Below, piece by piece: positions 1 to 12,179 of a DNA stretch of 64,000 nucleotides. The notes below the pieces were generated by a model, which saw only the letters and a program-made list of their open reading frames with translations, was not told the DNA's origin and made no database searches. The position numbers were made by a program, and so were the translations under genes. This DNA comes from Panagrolaimus kolymaensis (taxonomy: Eukaryota; Nematoda; Chromadorea; Rhabditida; Panagrolaimidae). Within the stretch, counting starts at the first letter, position 1. The number at the start of each line of letters is the position of its first letter. The stretch spans positions 2,480,001-2,544,000 of the forward strand of contig JAJQJQ010000013.1 of the NCBI GenBank assembly GCA_028622995.1, written 5' to 3'.

Positions 1-767
1 TTCAACACAAAGAGATCCTTTATGGGATTTCAAATTTATTTCAAAGTTTATATGATGTCTAGTTACTTTTTATTTTTCCAAAAGTATATTTTGTGTTGAA
101 TTTTATAAAATTTTATAAATTTTATTCTTCTTATAAATTGCCATATTAAATCGCTAAATCAGGCATATTCAGTTTAGGTATAATATTTTTACCGAAAAAA
201 ACACGTGATTTCAAGAGTACAAAAAAAAAATTAAAGAATATGTCTTTAATGAGCCCTTGATAAAATATTTTTTGGTTTAGGCTGCTAAACATCAAAAACT
301 TTATGTGTGGTCCTCTTTAATGTGTTTTATTGATGTCAAAAGAATTTAAGCAAAAAAAGATAAGAGAGACTGGTCTTCCTATCATAATTCTTATCATACA
401 GTGCTTTAATACAGACTTGTCTTAATAGTACATAATCATAAAAAAATTTGCTTCAAAAAATGAATGATAAAACAAAAAACATCTTTTCTAGGAAAAAAAA
501 ATTAAAGTCCATTTTTTATTTGAGAGAAAAAATTGTCTGTGTTTTTTAACAAAATATTTTTATTCCATTAAAGCGTTTTGGAATTTGAAACAAAAAAGCC
601 CATGAGAAAGAGAAATAAATGGCAACAAAAACGTGTTTGTAAATAAATTCAAACTTATGACCACAATTTTTTAAACAAATCAAAAAATAATAAAAACTAA
701 AATTAACAATTTATATATAAATTTCTAACACCAAAAGCGAGGAAATTATAGGTTTTTTTTATTTCGG
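1..767. other. Intergenic, no gene seen
   Basis: Very AT-rich sequence with homopolymer A and T runs. I found no open frame with family resemblance and no RNA gene. The end nearest the receptor on its right is presumably that gene's 3' flank, because the receptor is transcribed leftward. Confidence 0.5.
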
Positions 768-1877
768 TTAGCTAACAGTTATGATAATAGCTGAACGTAC
801 TACATTAATGTTAGAAATGTTGGAAATGGTTGATGGTTGAAATTTGTTCCAAGGAAGAAAATAAAAAATGTAATTAAATTTATAAAAAGTTAAATATTTT
901 TGGCGAAATACACTTCTAAAAATTATTATTTAAATAAAGTCAAAAATTGCCTTAGAAATTTTTTTTAAAACTTACGAAAGTGAAAATAATAAAATCAAAC
1001 TTGAATAATGATAAAATGTATAAAGAATATTGCTGATGCAAGTTAAAGCCAATTGCAAATTTATAATTCGTGTAGCTTCTGAACCTTTAGTTGTTGAATT
1101 TTCGTTTATTGTATTCATAACCGATAACCATGAAAAAGTTGAAGATAATACTAGACAAATGGAAGAAAGAAAGGATTGGGCCAATAAAATTAATTCAAAT
1201 CGTTGAATTTTAACTTGAAATTGTTTACTTCGAAATAATTGACAAAATGCTGCGATGGAACAAAGAATAATTGAAGTTATAGCATTAGCTAAATTAAGGG
1301 TTGGTAAAAGCATTAAATCAAATGTGGTTATGCTATATGATTGGAGAATTGTATCAGAACAAAAATTGTTGCCTATAATATTGCACAAAAGTCGTTGAGG
1401 TTTATAAAGTTCAATCAAAAATGGATATAAAAGTAAAATAACACAAATAAGTGCAGTATTTCTTTTATTCCAAATAAATTTATATTTATAATAAAATACA
1501 ATAGCTGTAAAACGATTTAACGCAAGAATAGTATTACCCATGGCATTGAAATTTCCTTGATACCATTGAAATGGAGTTGTAAAGTATTGAAATAATGAAG
1601 AACTAATATAAGTATATCCAAGAAGGAAGCATTTTGGAAATGCATGAGAAATACACCCAAATGTAAAAATAACAAAATAAGGTGTACGGTATTGAGATTT
1701 GGAATTTAATAGTTGAGACAAAAAGAAAATAATAAAAGTAATCTCAAAAAATACTCCAACATTGTTTATCCAATTTGTAACAGATTTTAAATTAATTGAA
1801 AATTCCTTGCTTATATTCCAATCTAAGCTTCCAAAAGAAGATGAAAAAGAAGATGTTGAAGAAGAATTAGAACTCAT
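768..1877 (-). CDS. Seven-TM chemoreceptor, Srg/Srv-like
   Basis: Two exons, complement(976..1877) and complement(768..915), joined across a GTAAGT donor and a TTTTTAG acceptor, give 349 residues. The ATG at 1877 starts a Ser-rich extracellular N-terminus, followed by hydrophobic helices. After the third helix comes LALNRFTAIVFYYKYKFIW, the signature region of nematode Srg/Srv receptors. The second exon adds a basic cytoplasmic tail starting SSVFRQKYL, as expected after the seventh helix; the first open frame alone would end within that helix. The family acts as G-protein-coupled receptors in sensory neurons, so a chemosensory role is inferred from family. The ligand cannot be guessed. No paralogue lies next to it. 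Confidence 0.72.
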
Positions 1878-2630
1878 GGCAAAAATTTCGTGGATAAAAA
1901 AGAAATTTAATTTTTTTTAAATTTTTCTAAAAAGCATTAAAAGTTCCAGGAATAAGAAACTTTTTTTTCATTTTGGTTTGTATTATTGTTTCTTTCTTAT
2001 ATTTTTAAAAATTGTATTTTTGGAGAAAAATAAAAAAAAATCAAATCCTTTATTTTTTGAGTATAAAACTTTAATTATGAATACAAAAAAAATATGGACA
2101 AAAACATCCGTGCAAAGATTGTTGCGTATATGTATATAATTTGAAAGTGAGAAAACAGAGGAATCTCACGCAAATTATATATTATAGAAAATTAATGAAT
2201 TCTTAGAGCTATATGCTGTGCCCACTTTTATTAAATGTACTCCTAGGCATCCTTCACATTGTCTGCATCTATCGCCAGTGCCCAATTTTATGGCATCATT
2301 AAATCAAATACATATGTTATTATGTTGTCTAACTCAGATAACAACAATAATGTTTTTTTAAATTATTATTTACAAATAAAAAAAAATGTATAAAACATTT
2401 TTTATTCACACCGATTTTTTTTGACATCGATCCAACAATTTTAACGAAATTCCCTTTCCTTAATTCCAACGTTGAATCTAAACCAATCCAATTTTTAGAT
2501 GTTCACGTATTTTTTGCTGGGCAAAAAACATTTATGCTAAACAAATTTTTTTTTCTTTGTGATTTGTTGTCAGTTCAAATACAACTTGTGCTTCTTTTTT
2601 TTAAACGATAAAAAACGTTTGAGCAGTTAG
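1878..2630. other. Intergenic, no gene seen
   Basis: AT-rich spacer upstream of the leftward receptor gene, so its left part should hold that promoter. I see no coding segment, and nothing before the transposon that begins at 2639. Confidence 0.5.
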
Positions 2631-2662
2631 CTGCATAGCAGTGTTGTCGATTAATCGAAATC

Positions 2663-2753
2663 CTTCGATTATCGATTTCGATTAATCGAAATTAATCGAA
2701 AATTTTCGGTTATCGATTATCGATCGATTAATCGAAAATCGAAAGTCTCGATT
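2663..2753 (+). repeat. Direct repeat inside the hAT element, left copy
   Basis: This block of ATCGAT/ATTAATCG units recurs in the same orientation at 3352..3443 with only a few mismatches. It lies just inside the left terminus. The second copy lies just inside the right terminus, so the element is built from a duplicated sub-terminal block plus inverted ends. Sub-terminal repeats of this sort are typical transposase-binding arrays; that role is inferred. Confidence 0.7.
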
Positions 2754-3351
2754 ATCGATTTTCGATTAATCGACAAATTAATCGATTCGATTAATCGAAT
2801 TTTTTTAGTTATTAAAAACCATATTTTTTTATTACAAAATTTAATAAGGGTTTTCATGATAAAAATTTCGACTTTAAATTCGAATTCAACGACATAAAAA
2901 CACATTTAAAAAAATTTTTTAGTCTAAAATTATTGATTTGCAAATTTCTTTTATGAGTACATTAAAGTATTGTCGAATCATCAAAAGTCTGGAATACATA
3001 ATTTTGCATAAAAAAAAAGGCTATAATTGTTTACACATTTTATCAAAATATGGATTACACTAATTTTAAATTAGTTTATGAGAGTATCCAGACTTTCATG
3101 AGTAATTTGTAAGGGTTATAAAACCACAAGAATCTTTTCTCAAATTTTGGAAACATGAGAAGGAAACTAATGAAAAAACATTTTTGAGAATTCAGAAATA
3201 AGGAAAAAATAGCTTATAAAAGTTTAAATAGGTACAAAATACACAAAAAAACAGATTTGGAAAAAAAATTTCAAGCAAAAAATAGCCAAATTAGGGCTTA
3301 TTTTGAGGTGAAAAACGTAAATTTTGTATTCGATTAATCGATAATCGGATG

Positions 3352-3443
3352 CTTCGATTATCGATTTCGATTAATCGAATTTAATCGAAAATTTTCGATT
3401 ATCGATTATCGATCGATTAATCGAAAATCGAAAGTCTCGATTA
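3352..3443 (+). repeat. Direct repeat inside the hAT element, right copy
   Basis: Near-identical partner of 2663..2753, including the shared string AATCGAAAATCGAAAGTCTC. It is followed by further ATTAATCG units up to the right terminus. Confidence 0.7.
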
Positions 3444-3537
3444 ATCGACTCGATTAATCGAAAATAATCGAATTTCGATCGGTTATTTTTCGATTAATCG
3501 TTCGATTAATCGAATAATCGACAACACTGCTGCATAG

Positions 3538-5231
3538 ACACACACGCCACACAAAAAAGAAAACATTAAAAGCAAAAAAGTAGTTATTGATTCGCATTTT
3601 TTGTTTGTTTTTTTTAAACTTCTTTCATTGCAATAACAAAAACTAAGAAAAAAGAAACTTTTGAATATTTTAATTTTTTTATTGATTTTTTGCTTTATTT
3701 TAACCATTTTTCTATGACCACAACTTTAAAAAAAAACAAACCCATCATTTAATACCAAGTTAAAAATGAAAAGGTTGGTTACATAGAAATCTTAATCTTA
3801 AATATTATTTATTATTTATTATCTCATCAAAGGAATGCTCCGCTTTTGTTGACAACAATTGCAATAAAAAAAAAAGAAAAAATTATTTAAAGTAAAGTAA
3901 TAACTTTTTCCAAAATATGGTTATAGCAATTGAAAAAGAAAAAACATGTTTTTAAGTTGTGTTTACAAAAGGAAAAACTTTGAATAGGCAGAAAGAGACA
4001 AAAAAAACACACACACAAATACGCAAAAAACATATAAAAACGAGAGAAACTTATTGATTTAGGCTTTTGTGTTTTTTGAAACACACGCAAAAATCTTCTT
4101 TTTTTTAATGTTTGAATTTGAATATTTTGATTTTCTTTTTTTTGTTGTTTTTAATTTAAAAATGTTAAAGTCAAACTTTTATTGACTTCTGTAAGTGGAT
4201 TTTAAAAATATAATAAAAAGATTGACCACAACTCTGAGAAAATTATTGATATAAACGTTATATAATAATAGTTAGTTCAATAAACTAAGGACCTACAAAT
4301 TATGACAATTGCGGCATTTAAAAAAAAGAAGAAACCTTGTTGAAAAATGCTGTTACCAAAATGATAAATAAATATAATTATATCCTTTGCCACAATAAAG
4401 TTGAGGAATAAATTATTATTTTTTCATTTAAAAATAACAAAGTAAATTTTAATAAAAAAAATTTTCTTCTATTTTTTGACTTTAAAAAAAGATGTGCTTT
4501 TTTTAATTTTCACGAAGAAAAGGAAAATTTGAACAATGGACGCTGAATAAGCAAAAAAAAATCAAAATCAACACACAGATAGAAGAAGAAAAAAAAATTA
4601 AAAAAGAACTTTTATTGATTGTTCTGCGCTTGTTGATTGAAGGAAACAATTTATTTTTTTGGTGCAAAGTTTTTGATATAAAAACAAGTTTTTTGAATAT
4701 TTTGGTTATATGTTTACTTTTTATTTTTGCATAAATGAGATAAAAATTTTTTTTATTTTATAAAAGAATAAATCTTTTTTGTAATAGTTTATTGCCAGAT
4801 TCCAACCAAAATTAATATATTTTACTGTTAGCTGCCTATAAACTATAAAAACATTATTTTGATAACAGAGCACAGTAAATAATTGTATATAAAATTATCA
4901 TGGTCTTCATTATTGGCGTGAAATTACAGCTTTTTGGGCGATATGATTATGGCAAAAAGGAGGATATACAGATGCAAGATTTAAAACAAGAAAAAAAGAT
5001 AAAAGTAAAACTAAACAATATGTATTTTAAGAAAACTTATTTGCAACAAAAAAAATTTAAAGTCCAAAAGAAAGAGAGAGAGTAACCATAGAAACATCAA
5101 ATGAAACATTACTTCTTTTTTCATGAAAGGTTTAAGCCAATAAAGATTTTCCTTTTGCATGAAAGAAAAAACTATTAAGTTAAAATTATTTAAACCGAAA
5201 TATAAGTTAGGTTGAAGGAAAGTAAAAAAAT
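3538..5231. other. Intergenic with a diverged direct repeat, 5' flank of the Hsp70-like gene
   Basis: No credible gene. From about 4500 to 4890 the sequence resembles 7170..7590, downstream of the Hsp70-like gene, in the same orientation. Shared landmarks in order are GGACGCTGA, TTGAATATTTTG, a segment with GCATAAATG, a TTTATTGC..ATT..CAACCA block and AGTAAATAATTGTATA. The part closest to 5232 should hold the promoter of the gene that follows. Confidence 0.5.
4500..4890 (+). repeat. Diverged direct repeat flanking the Hsp70-like gene, copy 1
   Basis: Imperfect but collinear match to 7170..7590. Both copies end in the string AGTAAATAATTGTATA. It may be an old 5' flank that was tandem-duplicated, leaving one copy without its gene, or a dispersed repeat. 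Confidence 0.5.
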
Positions 5232-6978
5232 ATGTGGATTACTAATATGTTTAGTAACTTAACCCTTGATAATGATGAAAAATATTTAATTGTTATCATT
5301 ATTTCCTCGAATGATTCTTTTCTTCTATCCACTTTTGATGATCGTACAAAAACACCAGCACGGGATTATTGTATGGAAATTTCAAAAGAAGACATGTTTA
5401 AAAACGATTTACCAGATTTTATTAAAAATAATACAAAAGCCGTTATTTTTAATGTAATGGATTTAGCTGCAACTAAATGTCAATGTTTATTGGATCATGT
5501 TTCAATACGAATGAATTTTATTATGCAAATTTCAAGGCACAATATTTTGCATCATTTAATAAATACTTCTGATGATGAATGCATTTGTAGTTTAATTGCT
5601 GCAAAAGTTCAAGCAAAAATGGGCCAAAAAATTCTTATTATTGGTGTTCAGGAAGATGATACTCTATCCTTGAAAGAATTAATTCGAAAAGAAAATGGAT
5701 ATTTTGTTAAAAATAAACGAGAAATTCATTTCAATTGTCAAAACAAAAACAATTCTCAAAAACGAAAGTTAATTCTAGGAAACTTTTCGCCTGATTTAAT
5801 TATTTCTTCTTCCTTCAAACGAATTGATTCAACAATTATAAATATTTTAAATTCATTAAAAGAAAATATTTTTAACTCTTCAAACAATTTAATTGTCATT
5901 GATAGAGATATTCATTCTTTTAATAATATTGCTGTCTCAGAAATATATGAAAATTATATAACAAAAACTTCAAATAATTTTTATATTATTCCTTTTTCAA
6001 TGGGAACGTATGTTGTTACCAATAAAGTAAATATTAAGGAAGTTAAAGATGCAGTTATGGCTATCACGCCAGAAGATGAATTACCTTTTACAAAATCATG
6101 TATTGCTCCAAGGGACATATATTTAGTGAGGTTTTTTATGAAACTTTTTCTATTAGTTTTTTTTACATTTTTATAGGTTAATTGGCTTTGCACTATCAAT
6201 GATGAAAAAGAATTTGAATTAGTTTTTCAAAGTCATGAAGTTAAAAATGCTCATAAAGTTGAATTAATTTTCACTGTAGATATACACGATGAAGTGACGC
6301 TTGAAACAAAACCCATAATCTTGCCAGAAATCCAAGAATTACTACAAAAATTAGACTCTAAAAAAGATTTATATATTCCGGTTATTGGATTTTTCGATAA
6401 TTCTAGTGTTATTTGTGTTCGAAGCGAAAATGATAACAATTACTTCTTTGCGGAATCTTGGAATGGTAAAAAAAATTTGATAATACAAAAATCATTAAAG
6501 CACAATATTTTTTTAGGATTATTTGGAAAGGATTTATTTTTAAGTTTTAAAGGTGAACAGCCATGCATGACTGAAAATGACAAAGGTTTTCATGTTGTCT
6601 TTGGTAATCTATTTTTATATTTATTTTTAATAACAGTTTTTTTTAGATTTAATTAAAATAATGTCAATGTCGCCAAATGAAATTAAAGTTGACCTGGATT
6701 GGAAATTTACAATTATCAAAGATAAAGAGAATCCTGTATTGCTGGAGTATATTGACCACGATAATTCTCAAAGGGCTCATACACCCGTGTTTTTGATGTC
6801 ATTACTTCTTAATGAGCACATTAAAACAATTGTGGAACTTACAAATGTTCAACCAAAAAAGATAGCTTTTCATCTATTCGATAATTTTGTCAAAAATGCT
6901 AAGAAACGTGTTCAACAACAGCTACAAAAATCTTGTGAATTATTATCATTGGAATGCGAATTTCTGGAAAATATTTAA
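5232..6978 (+). CDS. Highly divergent Hsp70-related protein with rearranged domain order
   Basis: Three exons, 5232..6125, 6177..6603 and 6647..6978, keep phase and give 550 residues. I have no close relative in mind, but several stretches follow the Hsp70 plan. Residues 64-110 look like the segment around VITVPAYF. Residues 133-160 (KILIIGVQEDDTLSLKEL) sit where Hsp70 has its GGGT phosphate loop. Residues 193-265 resemble the end of the ATPase domain, and the following 80 residues resemble substrate-binding-domain strands. A new ATPase-domain start then appears (IPVIGFFDNSSVICV), running to a second VITVPAYF-like segment at the C-terminus. The nucleotide-binding glycines are mostly gone, so ATPase activity is doubtful. 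The resemblance is by eye; an unrelated lineage-specific protein is possible. Confidence 0.4.
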
Positions 6979-8302
6979 ACAATTTATTTTACCTTTTCTT
7001 TATTTTTTCAATAATAAATTTGAGAGCCCAAAGAGGAAGGATAATAAGATGCAGAAAAGGATTTAAATCTGTTATATGCAAATTTTAAAAAAATAAAAGA
7101 GAAAAAAACCAAAAAAAGATTAAGGTCAAAAACTATAGAAATGCTAAATAAATTTTTTTTATTATACGTATTTTCGCGCGTTAAAAAAAGTGTGTTCTCT
7201 ATAATTTTCAAAAAAAAGAAAGAACAAATGAATCCTGGACGCTGAGTAATCAAAATAGGAAAATAATAGCACAAACAGAAAATTTAAAAAAAAGAAACAT
7301 TTAGTGTTTATGCTTCTCTTGTTGTTTGGAGAAAATGCTTTCTTTTCATTGCAAACGATAAAAAAACTATTGAATATTTTGATTACGTTTCATTCTTTTT
7401 ATTTTCGCATAAATGGGGTAAAAAAAGGTTATTTATCTTACAAAAAAAACATTTTTAGTAATCGTTTATTGCTAAATTTTCAACCAGAATTAAAACATTT
7501 TCCGGGTTGCCAATTCACTATTAAAATATTGAAATTTTATTTGGATACTGAAGAACAAAACAGTAAATAATTGTATAAAAAATAATAAGGTTTTTCCAAG
7601 GAAGTTTAAATTAATATAAAAAAAGTTGTGCAAATTTTGTAAACTTCTCTCTGTTTTTTCTTTTATATAATTATTAGACATGACTTGATAAAAACAAAAT
7701 TTAAAATAGATAAACTCGGAAAGAAAAAAGAAAAGTTACTTAAATTTAAAATTAAATTTGAGTACCTACAATCACATTTTTAAAAATAATCAAAAACACC
7801 AAAATAAATTTTAAAAATTTTATTTAACCTGTTAGATTTTTCAAATTCTGTTTTCTTCCAGCTGAGAATTAAGAGAAACTCTTCCAGATTTTTTAAAGAT
7901 TTTCGACTTGGCTGGTCCATATTTTTTAAAACCTACTATTTTATAGCTACCAAACGATTATTTACGATGAAAAAATATGATAATTTTCAATCTTTTCTTA
8001 AGAAACCGTACCACTTTCAGAATTATGAGCAATCGAAGTTTGAGGCATGAGCACCCTTCAAAAATTTGGATTATTTTTATTTCAAACTTCCTTCCTTTTT
8101 TTAATTTTTACGCTATTCACTTTTTTATTTATTCGTTTTATTAATAATCAAAAAATTTTATAATTACACACATCATTTGCGTCAATTATTTTTTTGTTCA
8201 ACGTTTATTTTTTAAACACGCAAAAATTCAAAAAAAAACAATAAAAAATACTCAAAAGATACGATATAATATGTTTTTTTTTTGTCGACAATCATTTTAT
8301 AA
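6979..8302. other. Intergenic, contains second repeat copy
   Basis: The region 7170..7590 is the second copy of the direct repeat described at 4500..4890. The remainder, including 7600-8300, is AT-rich and shows no gene. Both neighbouring genes converge on this stretch, so it should carry two polyadenylation regions. Confidence 0.5.
7170..7590 (+). repeat. Diverged direct repeat flanking the Hsp70-like gene, copy 2
   Basis: Collinear with 4500..4890: GGACGCTGAGTAATCAAAA, TTGAATATTTTGATTA, CGCATAAATGGGGTAAAAA and AGTAAATAATTGTATA occur in the same order as in copy 1. The plus-strand open frame across it is not matched by one in copy 1, so I do not call it a gene. Confidence 0.5.
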
Positions 8303-9272
8303 TCATTTTCTTACAGTTCTTGGAGTTCTTTGAATTAAATTGGTTGGTTGAGAAAATGAGTTAACTTGTTGAACACTTGCAACTGTGAAAAAATGCTTTC
8401 GATATACGCGCCAATACAAACAAACACATGCAGCAATGTTAATGCAGAGAAACGTGAGATTGTAGTCGCCTATTACTTCCATAGATCGAATGTTCCAAAC
8501 CTAAAATATAATTAATTTATTTTTTTCGTTGCGAGAAAAACATTTTTTTTTCACTTACAACTAGAACCAAAGAATTGAGTAAACCAGGAACATATGCAAA
8601 ACCCAAATTAATGAATGCCACCATAATCACAGGTTTATTAAGTTTTTTAGATAAATTTTTATCCACTGACTTTCGAAATATGTTTAACAATATCAGCGCT
8701 CCTGCTGCAACAACAGTGAGGGCACAAAAAATATATTTAACCCATGCCATAATTTGTGGATAATTTAATTCAAATACTAAACAAATATAAAATACGCATG
8801 TAGTTTTCGTTTCGGAAGTATAAAAAGCAAAATATTTGGTTGCTAAAAAATATGCTAATAAAAGAATGGATACATTTGCGCCAAAAATAATTGCAACTAA
8901 ATAATTAATATTATTTCTGAAATATCCAAATGGAAATGAAACTAAAAGCACTCGATCCAAACATAAATAAAAATCAGCAACATGTACAAAATTTACATAA
9001 ATCGTAGGAATTCCAGCAAAATAATATAATACCGTAGGATTATAAATCACTTCATCATGTCTCCAAAACATTAAAATATATCCAGCATTTATCAGCATTA
9101 GTATACTCGATGAAGCAGTAAACCAAAAATATAAATACACTGTGGGAGTTCGAGAAATTTTTACATTTTTTTCTGGTCTCTTTATAAGTAAATATAATGA
9201 AGCGTACAAAGTAAAACATAAAGCAGAAATGGAAACGAGATAATAACATAAATATAAATAATTTAAATACAT
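8303..9272 (-). CDS. Nematode seven-TM receptor, four-member local family (copy 1)
   Basis: Exons complement(8559..9272) and complement(8303..8500) give 303 residues. I chose the ATG at 9272 because it aligns with the Met starting MAYLNY in the paralogues; the longer frame upstream begins only with TTG. Family hallmarks are SRTPTVYLYFWFTASSS, GIPTIYVNF, ADFYLCLDR (the position of a DRY-like motif) and YICLVFELNYP. Exon 2 carries the last part, IGDYNLTFLCINIAACVCLYW, then a basic tail. The other copies are at 30382, 33343 and 34537, all on this strand with the same intron position and phase. A sensory receptor role is inferred. I cannot place it in a named Sr family with confidence. Confidence 0.7.
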
Positions 9273-10757
9273 CGTTGAAAGTTGAACTTCTTTCACCAAA
9301 AAAGAATGTGGATATTTTTCCAAAGTTTGTATCTCAGCAAGAAATTTATGTAGATTCAACAATAAATGTGTATTTTAGCGAGAAATGAAAATTTTCAACC
9401 AAAAACTGAGTTTCACGTCGAATTCGAAACAAATTTTAGAGATATGTTTTTTTGTAATTTTTTGTAGTCTAATGAAACTTTGTCACACCGACCACCAATC
9501 GTAAAAATATAGAAATTCGTGAATATTTTTTTTAGAAGTCGTAAATTTAATTATTAATAATATTTTTTAATAACCAATAATATTCCCTTAATTTTATAGA
9601 ATTATTATTTATGACAAATTTAATGCCTTCCTCACAAAAAAATTGAGAAGTTTTGAGGTCTATTTATGCGTCAATATCGGTGACCAAAAAACCAAAAAAG
9701 GGGTGTTAAAAATATAATTTTTTTTAAAGAAATTAAAAAAGTTCTATTTAGAAAAAAGTTTTTTTCATACCATAAAAAAAAAAATAGACCCAACCTTAAC
9801 TTTCTGCGTAGATAAAAAAGAAAAGAAGTTTATTTTTTTTTGTTAATTTTGTAGATCTCACGCAACCATTTGCGTGTGAGAAACTTTTTTTTTTAATTTT
9901 CTTGCCAATAAAAAATATTGCTTTTATATCATCAAAAAGGGCATTCGAACATTCATTTTTTTTGAAGGTTTTTTTTGAGAAAAGTAAAATCCCACACGCA
10001 ATTTTTATACTTTTGTTTTTGTGTGGTAAACTTTTTTTAAACATTCATATAATTTTCATTTTTTTTTGATGTCTTGCCAGACCTTTTTTTAATATTAATT
10101 TATTAGATTTATAGTTTATTGCACGCTATGTGTAGTTAATTTAATTAATTTCTCACATCATCATAAACTTTCAAGGAAGTTCATATGGAATGGTGAAAAT
10201 CCAAAACACAGAAAATTATGAAAATCGAATGCTACTGTTTTTTATTTTTACTGTAGAAAAAAAAGCAATAATTATAATTTCATTTTAACAGTTTTTTGTC
10301 TTTAAAACAATGTAGTCTAAGACTTAAAAAAAAATTTTTAAAGCAAAGACAAAAATTTCTCTGTTTTATTTTGTATCTGCGTAAGCAAAGGCCAAGTGCC
10401 AAATACCCAAAGTTCCAATAAATTCTGAAACAATTCGTATTTATTTGTTTTTCACAGTTTACTTCACACTTTTGCGTCCAACATATTGAAAAAATTATCC
10501 ATAACTTAGCAAACTTTTTTTGGGCAAAAAATTATTCAATTAAAAAAGAACAAAAAATATTGAGTGCATTTTTAAGGGTGTCTATGTCAATGAAAATTAG
10601 ATAAGAAAAGCTGAAGGAAAACAAAGGTGGACAAACAAGTAAGAAAATCGATAGTTAAGAAGCTTGTCTATCGCATTTAAAATTGATTTTTTTGAACTTT
10701 CAATGTTTTTTTTTCTTCAGAAAATGCTATAACTAAAAGGTACCATAAAAAAGAAAG
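9273..10757. other. Intergenic between divergent genes
   Basis: The two flanking genes are transcribed away from each other, so both promoters should be here. There are repeated short GTGTGAGA/CACACGCAA-like strings between 9850 and 10040. I found no coding exon. Confidence 0.5.
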
Positions 10758-12017
10758 ATGAAATTGTTAATTTTTACTTTGGCTTTATTTTTTCCATTTC
10801 TCTGTGTCTTTGGAACTCCTCCACAAGCCTGTATTGCAGGTACCAACACATATTTTGAAACCGTCAATGCAGGAATTTTCACTGGTGGATTTAATTATTC
10901 ATTCGACAATGAAACAAGCTTTGTTACAATTAGTAATATCACCGCCGATTTACCAGGAAAATGGGATTCCAAAACTGTTTGTGTAATTCCGGATAACTCA
11001 AAGCCATTGTGTGTTTCGGTTTTGAATTCTCCACAGTCCGTCACCTTTTTATTGGATAATTCAACTTTTTTGGTTAAAGCTTATTTAAATCACACTGAAA
11101 CTTCTTTTGAAATTGTTTTTGGTTGGGGTGTTATTGATTTAGGAAGTTTTAATTTTGCTTCCGGAGAAATTTTTAGTTTTGATGAACCATGTGCAAATGC
11201 TTTCCATAATGGTAAGCTAGTAATCAGATTTATTTTATACATTTTTTCCTTTAGGCACTCCAAAAGAAAATTTAATAAAAAATTTAACTCAATGTTGCAC
11301 AGCATTTAAATCTGTAACAGAATCAAATATTTCGGCTCCTATGTGCCGCAAATTTAAATCTCGAACAACCATTTATAATGTTGATGATAATTACAGTATT
11401 TATTCTACCGTTAATGCCACATACACAAATGAAGGCAATAAATGGTTGGCACATGGAGATATTGCAGGTCAGAATGAAAATGATTTCTTCATAAGTTTAT
11501 GGTTAAATAATTATGATGCATGTGCAGCGTGAGTTTTGGGGTCTTTTTAACATCAAAACAAAAAATATGTCATTTCATAAAAGTTAAAAAAATTAGAGGG
11601 TTTCCTTTGCTGAATTAAATTATTATTCTAAAAAATAATATCATTTTTTGGAATTAAAAATTTTTTTTAAAGGTCTATGATAAACTTGTTAGAAAAAAAT
11701 CAAAATAAAACTAAGAGGAGATCATGCTAACATATTTTTTTAGGTTTGGGACTAACAACATTAGTTGCGCTTTTTACGTTCCAAATGGAGATAGTAAAAT
11801 TCTTTTTATTTTGGAAGCTGCAAATAAAACAGATATGACTCATATGCCAAAAATACTTGGTGGTCGTTTGATTTTCCGAAACAATCAAACTTTGATGGAA
11901 GAAGGCATTCCTTTCACCAAAAATAACGATTGCGATTATTATAGTCGCCTTTATAGCCCCAATCAAGTATCAAGTTCCTCATTTTGTTGTACAGATTTTT
12001 ATGATAATAAAAAATAA
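10758..12017 (+). CDS. Secreted Cys-containing protein of unknown function, copy A
   Basis: Exons 10758..11211, 11255..11528 and 11744..12017 give 333 residues. Residues 1-19 form a clear signal peptide, ending near VFGTPPQAC. The mature protein has many Asn-X-Ser/Thr sites, Cys pairs and beta-rich sequence, with three recognisable blocks: an N-terminal part ending GSFNFASGEIF, a middle QCCTAFKSV..KFKSRTTIYN segment, and a C-terminal GRLIFRNNQTLMEEGI followed by FCCTDF. The paralogue at 13953 shares all three blocks and both intron phases. I do not recognise the family. Secretion and glycosylation are inferred, with no enzyme motif visible. Tandem copies suggest an environmentally driven role such as gut or surface defence, which is speculative. 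Confidence 0.75.
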
Positions 12018-12179
12018 TAAATATTCTTAACACTTTTTTCTTGGCATTTCAAAAATTAAAATACAAAAATTAATTTTTTTGGTTTTTTTGAACTGCAAAA
12101 TTTATGAAAAATTTCCTCGAAAGCAACAAAAAAATCACAAATGGAATCAGCATATTTCCGGTCAAAATATTTTAAATAT

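Larger units (their letters stand above)
2631..3537. mobile_element. Non-autonomous hAT element with 8-bp target duplication
   Basis: The element runs 2639..3529 (891 bp). It begins CAGTGTTGTCGATTAATCGA and ends with the inverse, TCGACAACACTG. It is flanked by the perfect 8-bp direct repeat CTGCATAG at 2631..2638 and 3530..3537. CAGTG-type termini and 8-bp duplications are diagnostic of the hAT superfamily. No transposase frame is present, so it must have moved with an enzyme from elsewhere. The ends are dense arrays of the palindromic motif ATCGATTAATCGAT; the middle (about 2810-3330) is plain AT-rich DNA. The intact duplication and termini suggest a fairly recent insertion. The short open frames inside are chance frames. 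Confidence 0.88.

Noticed and set aside
2717..2905. Frame inside the first hAT element
   Set aside because: Made of repeat units, far too short for a transposase.
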